Below are positions 10,301-18,245 of a DNA stretch of 34,470 nt, in pieces. Below the pieces are notes generated by a model. The model saw only the letters and a list, made by a program, of their open reading frames with translations, searched no databases and was not told the DNA's origin. The DNA is from a virus. Made by a program: the position numbers and the translations under genes. The stretch covers positions 1 through 34,470 of IMG/VR virus record IMGVR_UViG_3300032073_000103; one strand, given 5' to 3'. Each line of letters begins with the position of its first letter. The stretch's first letter is position 1.

Positions 10301-11269
10301 GAAACTGAAATTACTGGAATGGTGGCAAGAGGTGTAACTGGAACTGGTGCAGTAATTGACTGGGACGAACCAGCATACTATCAAGGTCAGGTAACTTCGT
10401 ATAACGTGTACTATGGAAACAGTGGAACACCAGCCACAAGTGCTGGAACCACAACCAACACATTTTCTAACTTTGCACCTCAGTTGGACTATGACACAAC
10501 ATACGTCTTTGGTGTAAGTATCAACTCACCTTTAGGCAACTCTGGACTCAGTAACATTGTTGCAATAACAACTAACGTTGATACCAGCATAGTTTCAGCC
10601 GATCCTACAACTGGTGGTGCTGGTTGGTTTGACATTGACTCAGTTAACAATCAGTCAGTTAATGTCATAGAGTTCCAAAGAGAAACTCAGATGATTAGTG
10701 GAAACCTTACTGACACATTACAAGTTGCATACCCTACATGGTGGGACGATATGACTTGTGACGTAGATTACAAGTTCGCACAAAAGACAGAGCAATATGT
10801 CGAGGGTGATGATATGACAGCACAGGTAAACTCAGCTAATGCAGACCAGCAAGTAATAGGATTCCAATTCCAAGAAGTTGACAACGAAGTAATTGAAGTT
10901 CAATGTGCACCTCAGCAAAGTACACAAGATGATGGTGTGTCAGCCAAGTATGTTATGACACAGAACAATCTTGGTGCAGTAGGTGAAGTTGGTACGCCAA
11001 ACATTCCAATAGTTACACAGATTACCAACTTTTCAAACGGAACTTACGGAACTGACGGTGACTTTGGTGCATTAAACATTGTAGGACTGTTTGCAATATT
11101 GATTTCAATGGTAGGATTTAACAGGCTAAACCCAATAGTAGGTGTACTTTTATCAGCCAGTATGATATTTGTATTGTCATGGTTCGGAATTATAACAATA
11201 CCAACTGCCATAATAGGTGCAATAGCATTGGTTATATTCCTAGCATGGGGAGCTACGAGGAATAGATAA
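4364..11269 (+). CDS. Giant 2301-aa surface adhesin (FN3, LamG and DNRLRE-like domains)
   Basis: ATG 4364 gives a signal peptide (MSKTLLVIPVLLVLLLVP...VFAQ). Then come an N-terminal beta domain (about 25-360) and a DNRLRE-like domain (365-590; VGFDLAGIPDTAVISDTKLVYD). An FN3 domain follows with a LamG/concanavalin domain inserted in it (about 650-860; WIKPEAS, KIDEVSSWDKVLS). After another FN3 comes a second DNRLRE-like domain (about 1030-1190). At least nine tandem FN3 repeats follow (about 1215-2075), then a Cys-bearing stalk and two or three C-terminal membrane helices. It is probably the virion spike that recognises glycans of the host surface layer. The next gene overlaps its stop (TAATG). 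Confidence 0.88.
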   Translation: MSKTLLVIPVLLVLLLVPTNVFAQTDFGVTSDLTVEGLESFPNIVMTPPQEIEITTPITGLMTLPEERIESFTFEKFQDGFTWELDEDGFLYQQWDELGTNPEPKPEYPQVTENYTIVQNEDGTYTFATHSPYISDGYDWKPYILGEDENVVQIQIAGGTIVFDKVSGAVTIFNEYETVIDSDSYSVRTALIGSDVWTNLNVNNTDVETTVVEDGDKVTVSFIRENDEGKFTTEYVIYSGKIKTTAYFTNYIYENNKFAFTQTLDLPDNIVSVNNMDDIDLTDYVGVSFDRTTLEENEDLILEIKDIYYNSGLGFDNLWSVNVITPTKVALDYANVEQTQTVIGDTVELDPIYTVNHIGTMSPAQSTSSYGNSQGDSLGCGGRIASGDQGYNITWNLRNYVGSWYTWNGCRTAMVGFDLAGIPDTAVISDTKLVYDITSSSNAGTFDLNQMTQSGQDGWGLHNYDTSQAVGTNPYSVYDTANYDKTWEMYLDANNLGTQPNGAGSNYASNLSSAVGTYVTDLGSAGNADVQAQLNDSTSVNGVGEWFGIGMPYSAMKTGATASNNWTSQTVQTVSTQDMNFDNVNLLITFSSPPTEPTNVTTTANGSNVDLSWSASETLSDYIESSSAKTYVVPVALPATWSLWQGGASPTTPTMGVGGVLGTAFDFNGSTDMVGENFVTSDFASNSQGSISIWIKPEASGSSVGNPFGGTGFQSYWITNTPLWSAYPSNSFNMGSLYSNANAFTMNAWNHVVVTIDSTTSNNTTVVYVNGSPVQMYNYPSGTGGGSASSSNSKTASNLLANTILGGQYHPSPQFKYPFDGKIDEVSSWDKVLSQTEVTTLYNSGNGNTPDSINSNNNLITYFPLDNTSTPLPNMAVTSDPVTVTYDVKRDGTSVGTTTNTSFTDTTTAYGTPYLFSLTASTSNGSTSTTNFPITLTIPAPTGLTATLNIPNVDLSWTGVSSATGYKIEHSTDGTTWSTLVANTGNTNTTYSDTVPTPNTVNYYQVRTLIGSAESNAIYDSTTITPVNYRTYTATASATTCDTGTLYADGTHETGMPAQNGGNRYCLVTSMEYDISAIPDTSTITSAVIEETHSIWTSGFSPSCDYKSNMSQQPSTSTTQQKWDSVIAGTVYANDPNCISGYTSGTAYDVPLSSQAITDIETQLSGDWFGINWAIDNFPSLANAGTGGTPASVTGGTSLLKLEYSYIPPSANATVGGVPSAPTGLTATFNTTTADIDLAFTAPANNNGSAVIGYKVEVSTDNATWSTVTADTGNTNTTYTDLNPTMGSLNYYKVSAINAYGTGAVSNIDNDMAGVPPDAPTITSTSTDNPNTTPLEITVNWTAPTNTGTAGITNYEVYRDGTLVTTVGNVTSYTDTVPTGGGTFVYSLKSVTPHGTSVLSATASHTTPTVPPAPTSAPTLAIANPDSNPFDVTLSWSLPSSGGSAITSFEVFRSTDDITYSSVGNTSQLIFYDTVPNVGTFYYKFSSINLVGNSVQSPSSNIATPTEPVADSSVTLAINSPDPSPLDITISIVAPSGNGGSAITGYNLHSSNDDITYTQIATNVTTDQTVTVSSAGTWYIKSQAINNAGTAGLGSATSITTPSVPTGDASVTLAIPDPDNFPFDSTATFVAPSGNGGSAVTGYNLYYSDDDITYSQIATASNSVISQTLTGAGTHYFKVESINNVGTSALSSAITIDTPTVPSSDASATLAINNPNPSPLTITATLVAPSSDGGSAVTNYNLWISNDDITYTQIATAINGTFDQTVSQSGTYYFKVESTNLVGTGGLGSATSIATPTVPTAPQNAGSTIADIDNAPYDVTVTWETPSSTGGSDLTQYNVYRKQGSSAYSLLTTTTGLSITDTVPTSLTTNFTYKIHSVNNVGESTAFDDTTITTFNVPSAPTLSVTTGTTVLSWNVPSSDATVSSYKIYRDNVLLTTVGTVTTYSDFSTIVFGNSYDFKIVAVSSLGDSADSNTVTTTPETEITGMVARGVTGTGAVIDWDEPAYYQGQVTSYNVYYGNSGTPATSAGTTTNTFSNFAPQLDYDTTYVFGVSINSPLGNSGLSNIVAITTNVDTSIVSADPTTGGAGWFDIDSVNNQSVNVIEFQRETQMISGNLTDTLQVAYPTWWDDMTCDVDYKFAQKTEQYVEGDDMTAQVNSANADQQVIGFQFQEVDNEVIEVQCAPQQSTQDDGVSAKYVMTQNNLGAVGEVGTPNIPIVTQITNFSNGTYGTDGDFGALNIVGLFAILISMVGFNRLNPIVGVLLSASMIFVLSWFGIITIPTAIIGAIALVIFLAWGATRNR
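8880..9760 (+). repeat. Near-identical FN3 repeat units inside the adhesin gene
   Basis: Three successive units of about 290 bp start near 8880, 9175 and 9465. They share long DNA stretches, for example GTAGCACCAAGTGGTAA at about 8960 and 9250, and the peptide pattern SNDDITYTQIAT. DNA-level similarity higher than in the flanking FN3 units points to recent duplication or recombination. Confidence 0.75.
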
Positions 11270-11823
11270 TGGTCAATCTTAATGAAATAGCCATGTTTAC
11301 AATCATCTTTGCATACGTTACGTCTTTTGCATTTTTAGGTGTACAGGATTCAGTAGGTGATCTTGTCGGTGTGGACATGAAAGCATTTGATGTTACTACT
11401 GGTGGGTTCACAGGCGAAACAATAAAAACAGAGATACAGACAATGACAGATACCTTTGCTGGTTGTTATGACAATCAGACACCACCTGTATTAATTGGTG
11501 GTTTTAACAATCCAACTTACCCTGACGAAGCCAGTTGCAATACGGCTCAATATAACTGGGAAGTGGGTACGGGTTCATCTTTCTCACAAATGTCTGCTCA
11601 AACTGCTCGTATGCAGTTGACAATGGCTGACGAACCATCTATCACAAACAATCCAATCACAAGTGCAACGACAATGATATTTCAACTGTTCCAAATTGTA
11701 ACTGGAACCTACGCATTTAACCTGTTAATATTCATGGGTATTCCTCACATATTTGTAGTCGGCATTACGGCTGTATATGTCATATTATTAGCAATCTATG
11801 TCTTTGAGAAACTACACCCATGA
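11269..11823 (+). CDS. 184-aa membrane protein, partner of the adhesin
   Basis: The start overlaps the adhesin stop by one base. The protein has an N-terminal hydrophobic helix (about residues 8-26). A polar middle with Cys (AGCYDN, ASCNTA) follows, and then two C-terminal membrane helices (about 138-178). The paired helices resemble the C-terminus of the adhesin in layout. It probably anchors or chaperones the spike in the membrane. No family is recognised. A tiny ORF overlaps its stop by ATGA. Confidence 0.8.
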   Translation: MVNLNEIAMFTIIFAYVTSFAFLGVQDSVGDLVGVDMKAFDVTTGGFTGETIKTEIQTMTDTFAGCYDNQTPPVLIGGFNNPTYPDEASCNTAQYNWEVGTGSSFSQMSAQTARMQLTMADEPSITNNPITSATTMIFQLFQIVTGTYAFNLLIFMGIPHIFVVGITAVYVILLAIYVFEKLHP

Positions 11824-11876
11824 CAGACAAAGAGTACGAAGAAAGACCCGAATGGGCTTGGCTTGTTGAAGATTAA
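11820..11876 (+). CDS. Possible 18-aa acidic peptide (ATGA-coupled)
   Basis: ATG overlaps the upstream TGA. The product is only MTDKEYEERPEWAWLVED. The 4-base overlap is the same arrangement used by many clear genes here. Length alone makes it uncertain. It ends 2 bases before the convergent minus-strand gene. Confidence 0.3.
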   Translation: MTDKEYEERPEWAWLVED

Positions 11877-11878
11877 TT

Positions 11879-12241
11879 TTATTCTCTAAACAATAACAAC
11901 TGTAAAGTCTGCATGATAAAGTGGAACGTCATTAGAATACCAAACATAAAGTTGACAGTTATCCAAATTGGATTGACTAGGTTTATTGTAAATACCTGAT
12001 TAAGACTGGTGGCTGTGCCTTGTTCGACACCTGATGATACCACTTCGTATAACCCTACACTTTCCCCCATACCAGCCAGTAAAAATGCACAGACTATTGA
12101 AGGAATGAGATACATGGCACGGGTAAACGACTGTGATTTGGTCTGAGGTGCTTCACGAATAGTAGAAATGATCAACATAAGCATACCTGAGTAGGCAATA
12201 AAGGCGTAAACTGCAAACTCGATAATACTAATATCAGCCAT
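11879..12241 (-). CDS. 120-aa membrane protein with three helices
   Basis: It has three predicted helices: about residues 9-27, 43-60 and 92-118. There are no Cys pairs and no signal peptide. It is the only minus-strand gene inside the 1.3-17 kb virion region. It diverges from the giant basic protein gene through one shared TATA element about 25 bp before its ATG. It may regulate membrane insertion, lysis or superinfection; the function is unknown. Confidence 0.75.
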   Translation of the reverse strand: MADISIIEFAVYAFIAYSGMLMLIISTIREAPQTKSQSFTRAMYLIPSIVCAFLLAGMGESVGLYEVVSSGVEQGTATSLNQVFTINLVNPIWITVNFMFGILMTFHFIMQTLQLLLFRE

Positions 12242-12262
12242 TCAAACTTTCAATGCTGTTCT

Positions 12263-12271
12263 GCTATATAA
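12263..12271. promoter_or_regulatory. Symmetric TATA element serving both strands
   Basis: CTATATAAA lies 25 bp before the minus-strand start (12241) and about 30-42 bp before the plus-strand starts (TTG 12297, ATG 12309). TATATA is self-complementary, so one site could fire in both directions. Confidence 0.5.
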
Positions 12272-12308
12272 ACAACATTAATTAACTTAGTAAGCTTTGA
12301 TTATATCA

Positions 12309-15300
12309 ATGGTAAAATCTGCACAGGAAAAAGTATTAGAGAAAAAATATGCAGAAGCAGTATCAGGTAAAGACAAAGAAATACATGACGCACAGATTGA
12401 AGTTTATGAAGGACAAGTCACTGAAGCTAGGGACGCATATTATGAAGCAACTGAAAAACGATCTAAGGCTAGATCAAAACTTCCTAAAGACATTCCTGAA
12501 GAAAGTGAAATAAAAGAAAAATTACTTGAAGCACAATATATCAAAAGAAATATTTCCAGTCCGACTGAACGTGAACAAATAAGTGAATATGAAAAATCTA
12601 TATCTGATTACAGAGTTCATAAAAAGACTGTCAGTGTTTTAGACAAAGAGATACCACAGTTAAAAATACAAGCTGAAGAAGAAGTTAAAACAGTCAACCG
12701 TAAAATACAAAAGGCAAAGGAAACAGAAACAGTAAAACAGGATTCGCTTATAGAGGGGTATTCAAGTCAGATAAGTGCAATAAGAAAAGCAGAATATGTT
12801 TCACAAAAGAAGCAACAGTCATTGATAGTTTCTGAAGCAACTGCGTTGGTCAAGAAAGAGGACGCAAGACTTGAACAAAAACGTATTGCCGAAGAAGCAA
12901 AGGCATTAAAATTAAAACAAGAAGCTGATGTAAGACAAAAAGCATTTGATGAGATGAAAGGTGGTGGTAAAACAGCAGGGAAACAAATACATTACGGAAG
13001 ATACCCTAACATACCTTACGGACATGGTGAGATTTCACCAGCACCGCCAAGTAGAGGAACCAAAGGTGGTAAAATATACTGGATTATTGAAGATAGTTAT
13101 TATCAAAGAGCTGGTTCAATATTGGGTATCTCAGCAGAACAAGCCCGTAGCGTAGCAAGACATGGCATGGTTACTGGTTCAGGAAAATCAAGAGATAAAG
13201 CATTACGATCAGTTCAGGATTCTATTGACGGTGGCAATAGGGCAGAACAATACGCACAGCACAGGGCACTGGCAAAAAAGACAACTGCGTCTGCTTATGG
13301 AAATATGTCAGCACAGGAAAAGCTTACCAGTTCTGCAACGGCTACAATGTTTGCAACCAATCACAATATGTCTGCTTCAGAAATATCACAAAAGAAAGAA
13401 GCAAAGAAGGTAGTTCTACTTGAAGCAGTTTATGACGCAACCAATGGACGGTTAGGTAGCAAAAAAGGAGAAACAACAAAACAGGGTGAAGGAACATTTC
13501 AAGTGTTTGAGAAAGACGGAACCAATGTCACTGACAAAGTTATACCAATTATTAACAAACAGAGGGAAACAGAACTTGCCAATGCAAGGCAACAGCAATA
13601 CATTTCTGAACTTCGTGCTGGTAATATCGGACTTGCAAGGGCTTTATTAGATCCACAGACAAAGCAGACCTACACAAATTCTACAATGAACACTGACAAG
13701 TTTTTGACAGAACGGGGATATGATACTTCAAAACCTGATACGATTCCTAACAATCTTTTTAGTCCTGACTATAATGAAAAACTTACAGAAGCAAGGCAGA
13801 CCACTCAGGGTGATCTTAGAACTGCGACTTCAGGTTATACTGGAAAAACAAACCAGCCTTATACAATGCCAAAGGCTTCAATGAAAGTCCAGACAAAAAG
13901 AAAGGAAGCACAGGCAGTAATAGCAAAGTTTGATCCTAAGCCAATGGATCAGTTCAAGGCAAAAGATTCGTCATACGTTCCTTCAGTCGGAACTGTCACG
14001 TTAAAAAAGAATGAATTGTTGTCAAAGAAAGAAACTGATGTTTGGGGATTTGACCCTATCGCAAATCAAGTCAACAAAGATATGCAGACTTCTTGGACTG
14101 TGACGGTACAGAAAAAAGGTGCTGAATATACTTCTGACTTTAAGACTAGGGAAGAAGCAGTTTTGTTTAAGAAAAGTCAAGAGAAAGTATTCTCTGGAAC
14201 TGATAATGAATGGTGGAATAAATACAACTATGCACCAGCAGTTGACTCAGGCGAAGTTATACACCCAAGTAAAACTGAAACATGGTCTGATGATATAAGA
14301 CTAGGTGCTGGATATGTTATCACACCGTCTTACAATATTCTTAAAACTGTTTACAACCTGACACAGCCTGAAGATAAACAAGTCCCAATGTTGGCAACTG
14401 CCGAAGACAAGTTAATCGGTGGTACTATCACTGATGTTATGGACGGTACACCGTTAAAAGGTACAGGGGTAACTGGATTTGCTGACTATGTTGTAGAAAA
14501 CCCGTTCAGGGCTGTGGCTGAAGTTCCAAGTGCCGTTGTCACAGGTGTCATGGGTGGCAAGGCAATAACTTATGGAATTAAAGGTGCAAGTATTGGCGTA
14601 AGTGCAACTGCAAAACTTGGAAATAAGATAATTCAAAATAACGCACCTACAATAGTCAAGGTTCCGACTATGGCTGTGATGGGTGCTGGTCAAACAGTTC
14701 AGCGTGTCGGTACAAAAGTATCTTCAATTCCAAGTGTAATTGGAAGTTCTATTATCAGTTATGGTACAATTCCTAAAGCAACAAAATATGGTATGCCATC
14801 ATTTACAATTCCACAACAGGTAGTACGTCAAGGAATTGTAAAACCGTATGACAGTGCGACAATGTTTCAGGGAAGTCGTGTCGGGTTTGGTGCTAAGGCT
14901 AATTTTATTTTGACACCTTCAGGCAGAATGTTTGTAAGACAGTCAACTGATATTGCTGGTGAGATAGGTGCAAAGCCACAGTTCCTAAGCAAACAAGTTG
15001 CCATGTTTGAAAATGAAAACGTTGTAGGGTTTGCAACGAGAGGCAAAATGAAAACAACAAAATATGATATGCCAAAAGAAACCCCGTTCAAGTCTGACGT
15101 ATTTGCACCAACTGACAAAACGAAACTAATTCCAAAAGAAGGACTTCCAAAAGAAAAAAAACCGTTCCCTGAGTTATATGACAGTAAGGCAACTACAAGT
15201 GGAAAGCCGTTCCCTGAGTTAGTCAAAGTTGAGGACATTGGTAAAACCAGTATTCCAAAACTTCAGACACCGACAGTTCTTGACAGAATTAAGTCAACTG

Positions 15301-17018
15301 CATTGTACAAAACAAAAGTCAGTGCAAAGCAGTACAAGACAAACATTGACGAGGTTACGTTTTACTCAGATACAACTGGCGATTTGGTCAAGGGTGTCAA
15401 AAGACCCAAAGCCGAATTGCAAGGCGAGGGTGTCAATTACAGGGGATTTAAAAAGCCTGAGATAACTGGAACTAGAACAAGACTTCAGGACTACAAGACT
15501 TCAACAAGTCAGTCAACAATCAAAGGTCAGCTAAAGTATTCTGAAGTGGCTGGTGGCAAGATAAAATTCAAGGGAAGTCCAGTAAGACAAGTTGATACGA
15601 TAGTCACTGGTGCAAAACTTACTGGCAAAAAGAACTTGAAACTGATTGACGACATGGCAAAAGAAGGACAGATTGAAGAAATTGGAAAGAAGACTGTAAT
15701 GAAGGGGACTGATTATTTCGGGGGTGGCAAGAAGGCTGGTCAGTTAAAACAGTCATTGGAAAGCAGAAACCCTACAACGTATGAAGCCAAAAGTGGAAAG
15801 ATAAAACCAAAAGATGAAACAATACTTTACGGTGTAAGCAATAGAAATATTCCAGTTGACAAAAAGGCTTTCGCACAGACCATGAAAGAGTCAAACCTTC
15901 TTAGAGAAATGGCAGACAAAGCACCATTAAACAAAAAACCTACCGTACCAAAAGGTGTTGACGAACCACCAAAAGAAAAGTATCATGCATTTATCGGTGA
16001 GTCAAAGTCAACTGGTAAGACTTTTCAGGGAACTAGAATTGAACTTGGTTCAGGCATTGGTACAACGGGTGTCGGCAGTAGTTTCACCAAAACAAATGTT
16101 GATTTGGGTAAAGGTGGTGGTATCTCTAACATAAAAGATGTTAAAGGAATGTCTAGCAAACCTGATGTTGTTGGTGTTACAACCAATAGAATAAACGTAA
16201 AAAAGTTTGAAGAACCTAAAATACAAAAAGGTGATAAGATAGTTGACAGTAAAGAGGGGTCAACTGTTACAAGAACAAAACTTGATACATTCCAAGAAAC
16301 CAAAATCAAACTGGGTCAAAGTGCAGTATCAAAACCAGTACAGATACAAGTGCCAAAAGTTAAGGCTAGTGTTAAACCACCAAAGGTTTCGCCAAAAGTT
16401 AAACAGGTTGTCACACCTACTGTAAGTCAGAAAACTGGAACTGGTTTGGTACAAGAAACTGCACAGTTGACCAAACAGCAAACCAAACAAAAACCTAAGA
16501 TTAAACAAGCACAAAGACTTAGAGCAGTTCAAAGTCAAGTCGCTATAACAGCCGTAGTTGCAAAGACAGCACAGGTTCAGGCAGTTGCACAAATGAAACC
16601 ACCTACAATACAAAGAACAGTTACAAGAAAACCAGCAATAGTCATTGACATTAATTTACCTGTACCTGAAAGAAAGCCAAGAAAAAGAAAGCGTGGTAAG
16701 AAGGCTGGGTTCATTGGTAATGTAAGACTTGACAACATCATGGGAATGTACAAGAGAAAAGAAATCACATACGGTCAAAAGAAAGTTACAAAGTTGGAAA
16801 GACAGGACATGAGATTGACGGCTGGAACTAAAAATAGAATTGCACTTCCGTCTTCAGGTCTGCTAAAGACCAAGAAGAAAAAGAAAGGCAAGACAGAAAG
16901 TGTGTTTGGTAGAAGTGTAACAAAAACTAAAGACGAGTTTGTTGGATTTGAATCCAAGCCTAAAAAGAAAACAGTCAAGCGTAAAAAATCCAAATCCACA
17001 AAAGTCAGATTAATGTAG
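12309..17018 (+). CDS. Giant 1569-aa lysine-rich coiled-coil protein, probable virion component
   Basis: I do not recognise a family. Residues 1-225 are charged coiled coil (many E, K, A, Q heptads). A Gly/Tyr-rich segment follows (HYGRYPNIPYGHG). Around residues 715-830 is a region of weak hydrophobic, Gly/Ala-rich helices that could contact membrane. The last 500 residues are Lys/Thr/Gly/Pro-rich and low complexity. The C-terminal 110 residues carry dense basic clusters (RKPRKRKRGKK, KTKKKKKGK, KPKKKTVKRKKSK). A genome-condensing or internal virion protein is inferred. ATG 12309 is used; TTG 12297 in frame is possible. The gene takes 14 percent of the circle. Confidence 0.8.
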   Translation: MVKSAQEKVLEKKYAEAVSGKDKEIHDAQIEVYEGQVTEARDAYYEATEKRSKARSKLPKDIPEESEIKEKLLEAQYIKRNISSPTEREQISEYEKSISDYRVHKKTVSVLDKEIPQLKIQAEEEVKTVNRKIQKAKETETVKQDSLIEGYSSQISAIRKAEYVSQKKQQSLIVSEATALVKKEDARLEQKRIAEEAKALKLKQEADVRQKAFDEMKGGGKTAGKQIHYGRYPNIPYGHGEISPAPPSRGTKGGKIYWIIEDSYYQRAGSILGISAEQARSVARHGMVTGSGKSRDKALRSVQDSIDGGNRAEQYAQHRALAKKTTASAYGNMSAQEKLTSSATATMFATNHNMSASEISQKKEAKKVVLLEAVYDATNGRLGSKKGETTKQGEGTFQVFEKDGTNVTDKVIPIINKQRETELANARQQQYISELRAGNIGLARALLDPQTKQTYTNSTMNTDKFLTERGYDTSKPDTIPNNLFSPDYNEKLTEARQTTQGDLRTATSGYTGKTNQPYTMPKASMKVQTKRKEAQAVIAKFDPKPMDQFKAKDSSYVPSVGTVTLKKNELLSKKETDVWGFDPIANQVNKDMQTSWTVTVQKKGAEYTSDFKTREEAVLFKKSQEKVFSGTDNEWWNKYNYAPAVDSGEVIHPSKTETWSDDIRLGAGYVITPSYNILKTVYNLTQPEDKQVPMLATAEDKLIGGTITDVMDGTPLKGTGVTGFADYVVENPFRAVAEVPSAVVTGVMGGKAITYGIKGASIGVSATAKLGNKIIQNNAPTIVKVPTMAVMGAGQTVQRVGTKVSSIPSVIGSSIISYGTIPKATKYGMPSFTIPQQVVRQGIVKPYDSATMFQGSRVGFGAKANFILTPSGRMFVRQSTDIAGEIGAKPQFLSKQVAMFENENVVGFATRGKMKTTKYDMPKETPFKSDVFAPTDKTKLIPKEGLPKEKKPFPELYDSKATTSGKPFPELVKVEDIGKTSIPKLQTPTVLDRIKSTALYKTKVSAKQYKTNIDEVTFYSDTTGDLVKGVKRPKAELQGEGVNYRGFKKPEITGTRTRLQDYKTSTSQSTIKGQLKYSEVAGGKIKFKGSPVRQVDTIVTGAKLTGKKNLKLIDDMAKEGQIEEIGKKTVMKGTDYFGGGKKAGQLKQSLESRNPTTYEAKSGKIKPKDETILYGVSNRNIPVDKKAFAQTMKESNLLREMADKAPLNKKPTVPKGVDEPPKEKYHAFIGESKSTGKTFQGTRIELGSGIGTTGVGSSFTKTNVDLGKGGGISNIKDVKGMSSKPDVVGVTTNRINVKKFEEPKIQKGDKIVDSKEGSTVTRTKLDTFQETKIKLGQSAVSKPVQIQVPKVKASVKPPKVSPKVKQVVTPTVSQKTGTGLVQETAQLTKQQTKQKPKIKQAQRLRAVQSQVAITAVVAKTAQVQAVAQMKPPTIQRTVTRKPAIVIDINLPVPERKPRKRKRGKKAGFIGNVRLDNIMGMYKRKEITYGQKKVTKLERQDMRLTAGTKNRIALPSSGLLKTKKKKKGKTESVFGRSVTKTKDEFVGFESKPKKKTVKRKKSKSTKVRLM

Positions 17019-17051
17019 AAAGATATATTAAAGCAAAATATTCTATACTAC

Positions 17052-17198
17052 TTGTTGTCAAGTAAAACTGATGGTTCAACTGTTGCTGTAAGCAACGAGG
17101 TACTCGCAGAAATTCACAGACTATGTAAGCGAGATGATCTCAAAGTCAAGGCAGTAGTGAACATAGCTTTGAAAGAGTATCTAAAGGGCAGGGTATAA
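17052..17198 (+). CDS. 48-aa ribbon-helix-helix-type regulator
   Basis: The TTG start is 27 bp after a TATA-like AGATATATTA (17021-17030), so the mRNA is probably leaderless. The product has a short beta segment (GSTVAVSNE) followed by two helices (VLAEIHRLCKRDD, VKAVVNIALKEYLKG), the plan of CopG/MetJ-type RHH DNA-binding proteins. It overlaps the next ATG by one base (TAATG). It probably autoregulates the 17.0-17.7 kb unit. The short length and the non-ATG start lower confidence. Confidence 0.6.
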   Translation: MLSSKTDGSTVAVSNEVLAEIHRLCKRDDLKVKAVVNIALKEYLKGRV

Positions 17199-17677
17199 TG
17201 ACTTTAAAGCATACATTAGAAAACTATCTGGGAAATTTAGTGAACTCTGATGAAAGAGTCAAAGAAAATCTCGATAAGATATTTCCTAATGACTCGACCT
17301 TGAAGGAAATATTGGACAGCACTAACAGCGAGGTACAAACAGACTCGCAGGAAGGTGAAATAAGAAAAATGGCAAAATTTGAAAAACAAGAAAACGAATA
17401 CATAAGTGGAAACGACTTGGTAAATGTTGAAGGTGTAAGATTTGAAATCCTTACAGAAGTGAAAGAAGAATCTTCTAACTTCGGTATGAAGCCTAAATGT
17501 TCCGTAAAGGTATTAAAAAATGGTGTAACATCTGAGCAAAAATGGACTCTGAACTTACAGAATATCAATTTCTTAATTGATAGTTTCGGTGACGAATCTA
17601 ATACTTGGATTGGAAAATCCGTAGGTGTTTTCGTAGAGAACATCAAGGGCAATAATGCAATAAGGATAAAGGCATAA
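17198..17677 (+). CDS. 159-aa protein with C-terminal OB-fold-like domain
   Basis: The N-terminal 70 residues are acidic and helical. From about residue 75 the protein is beta-rich and ends with FLIDSFGDESNTWIGKSVGVF. This matches the pattern of small phage OB-fold/SSB-like proteins in which a GDxxxxWIGK segment precedes the last strands. A single-strand DNA-binding or replication accessory role is therefore inferred. The gene is coupled to the RHH regulator upstream and closed by a hairpin plus T tract at 17699-17740. Confidence 0.75.
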   Translation: MTLKHTLENYLGNLVNSDERVKENLDKIFPNDSTLKEILDSTNSEVQTDSQEGEIRKMAKFEKQENEYISGNDLVNVEGVRFEILTEVKEESSNFGMKPKCSVKVLKNGVTSEQKWTLNLQNINFLIDSFGDESNTWIGKSVGVFVENIKGNNAIRIKA

Positions 17678-17698
17678 TGTGTTACACCCAATTTAGAA

Positions 17699-17740
17699 TG
17701 TCACAAATTTTAAGTGACACTTCTATTTCTTTTTCTTTTG
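17699..17740 (+). terminator. Hairpin and T-rich terminator
   Basis: TGTCAC (17699-17704) and GTGACA (17714-17719) form a 6-bp stem, followed by a T-rich tract from 17721. It lies 22 bases after the OB-like gene. Confidence 0.65.
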
Positions 17741-17776
17741 ATAAAAAATCAGACCAGCAAGACGAGGACGAAGAAG

Positions 17777-17980
17777 ATGGGTGACTTGTGGAAATACAAG
17801 GCAATCGCAGAAATCAAAGCCCGTCAGGAAGAAGCACGAAATAAAATGAAAAACAAAGACAATGATTATGAATGTCGTTCATGTGGTACTTTGATTAAAG
17901 ATTATGTTTTACTTCTTATCCATATAAACAATGGACATGAACACGAAATAAGATATTTGAATAAAGATGAAACCAGTTAA
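17777..17980 (+). CDS. 67-aa C2H2 zinc-finger protein
   Basis: ATG 17777 is chosen over the upstream in-frame ATG because a TATA-like GATAAAAAA lies about 30 bp before it and the upstream residues come from the terminator T tract. A charged helix (IKARQEEARNKMKNKD) precedes CRSC and HINNGHEH, a C2H2-type finger. It overlaps the next membrane-protein gene by 14 bases. It is probably a DNA-binding regulator. Confidence 0.7.
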   Translation: MGDLWKYKAIAEIKARQEEARNKMKNKDNDYECRSCGTLIKDYVLLLIHINNGHEHEIRYLNKDETS

Positions 17981-18245
17981 TCTTAGCACCCAGTTTTTAT
18001 TATTCTTCATACCAGTCGCAGGGTATTACGCATGGTATAGGATAGGCAAACTATGGTCTGGATTCTTTTTGAATCTTGCACTTGGACTTACGGTGATTCC
18101 GTTGTTTGTTTTTCCAAATATGTTTTTGTATCAAAACTTTTTATTCCTAAGCATATCGATAGTCGGCTTTACAATAAAGATATACTTTTTAGTCAAGTGG
18201 TCAAAACAACATAACGAGAGGTGCGAAAATGACAAAGAGAATTAA
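17967..18245 (+). CDS. 92-aa membrane protein with three helices
   Basis: Hydrophobic helices lie at about residues 9-24, 30-55 and 59-78, with aromatic boundaries and a charged C-terminus (WSKQHNERCENDKEN). The start lies within the end of the zinc-finger gene; the end overlaps the next zinc-ribbon gene by 17 bases. The family is unknown. It may act at the host membrane. Confidence 0.75.
   Translation: MKPVNLSTQFLLFFIPVAGYYAWYRIGKLWSGFFLNLALGLTVIPLFVFPNMFLYQNFLFLSISIVGFTIKIYFLVKWSKQHNERCENDKEN

Noticed and set aside
16329-16999. Minus-strand hydrophobic or Cys-rich frames opposite the end of the 1569-aa gene
   Set aside because: They are antisense shadows of Lys/Gln-rich codons, with no start signals or coupling.
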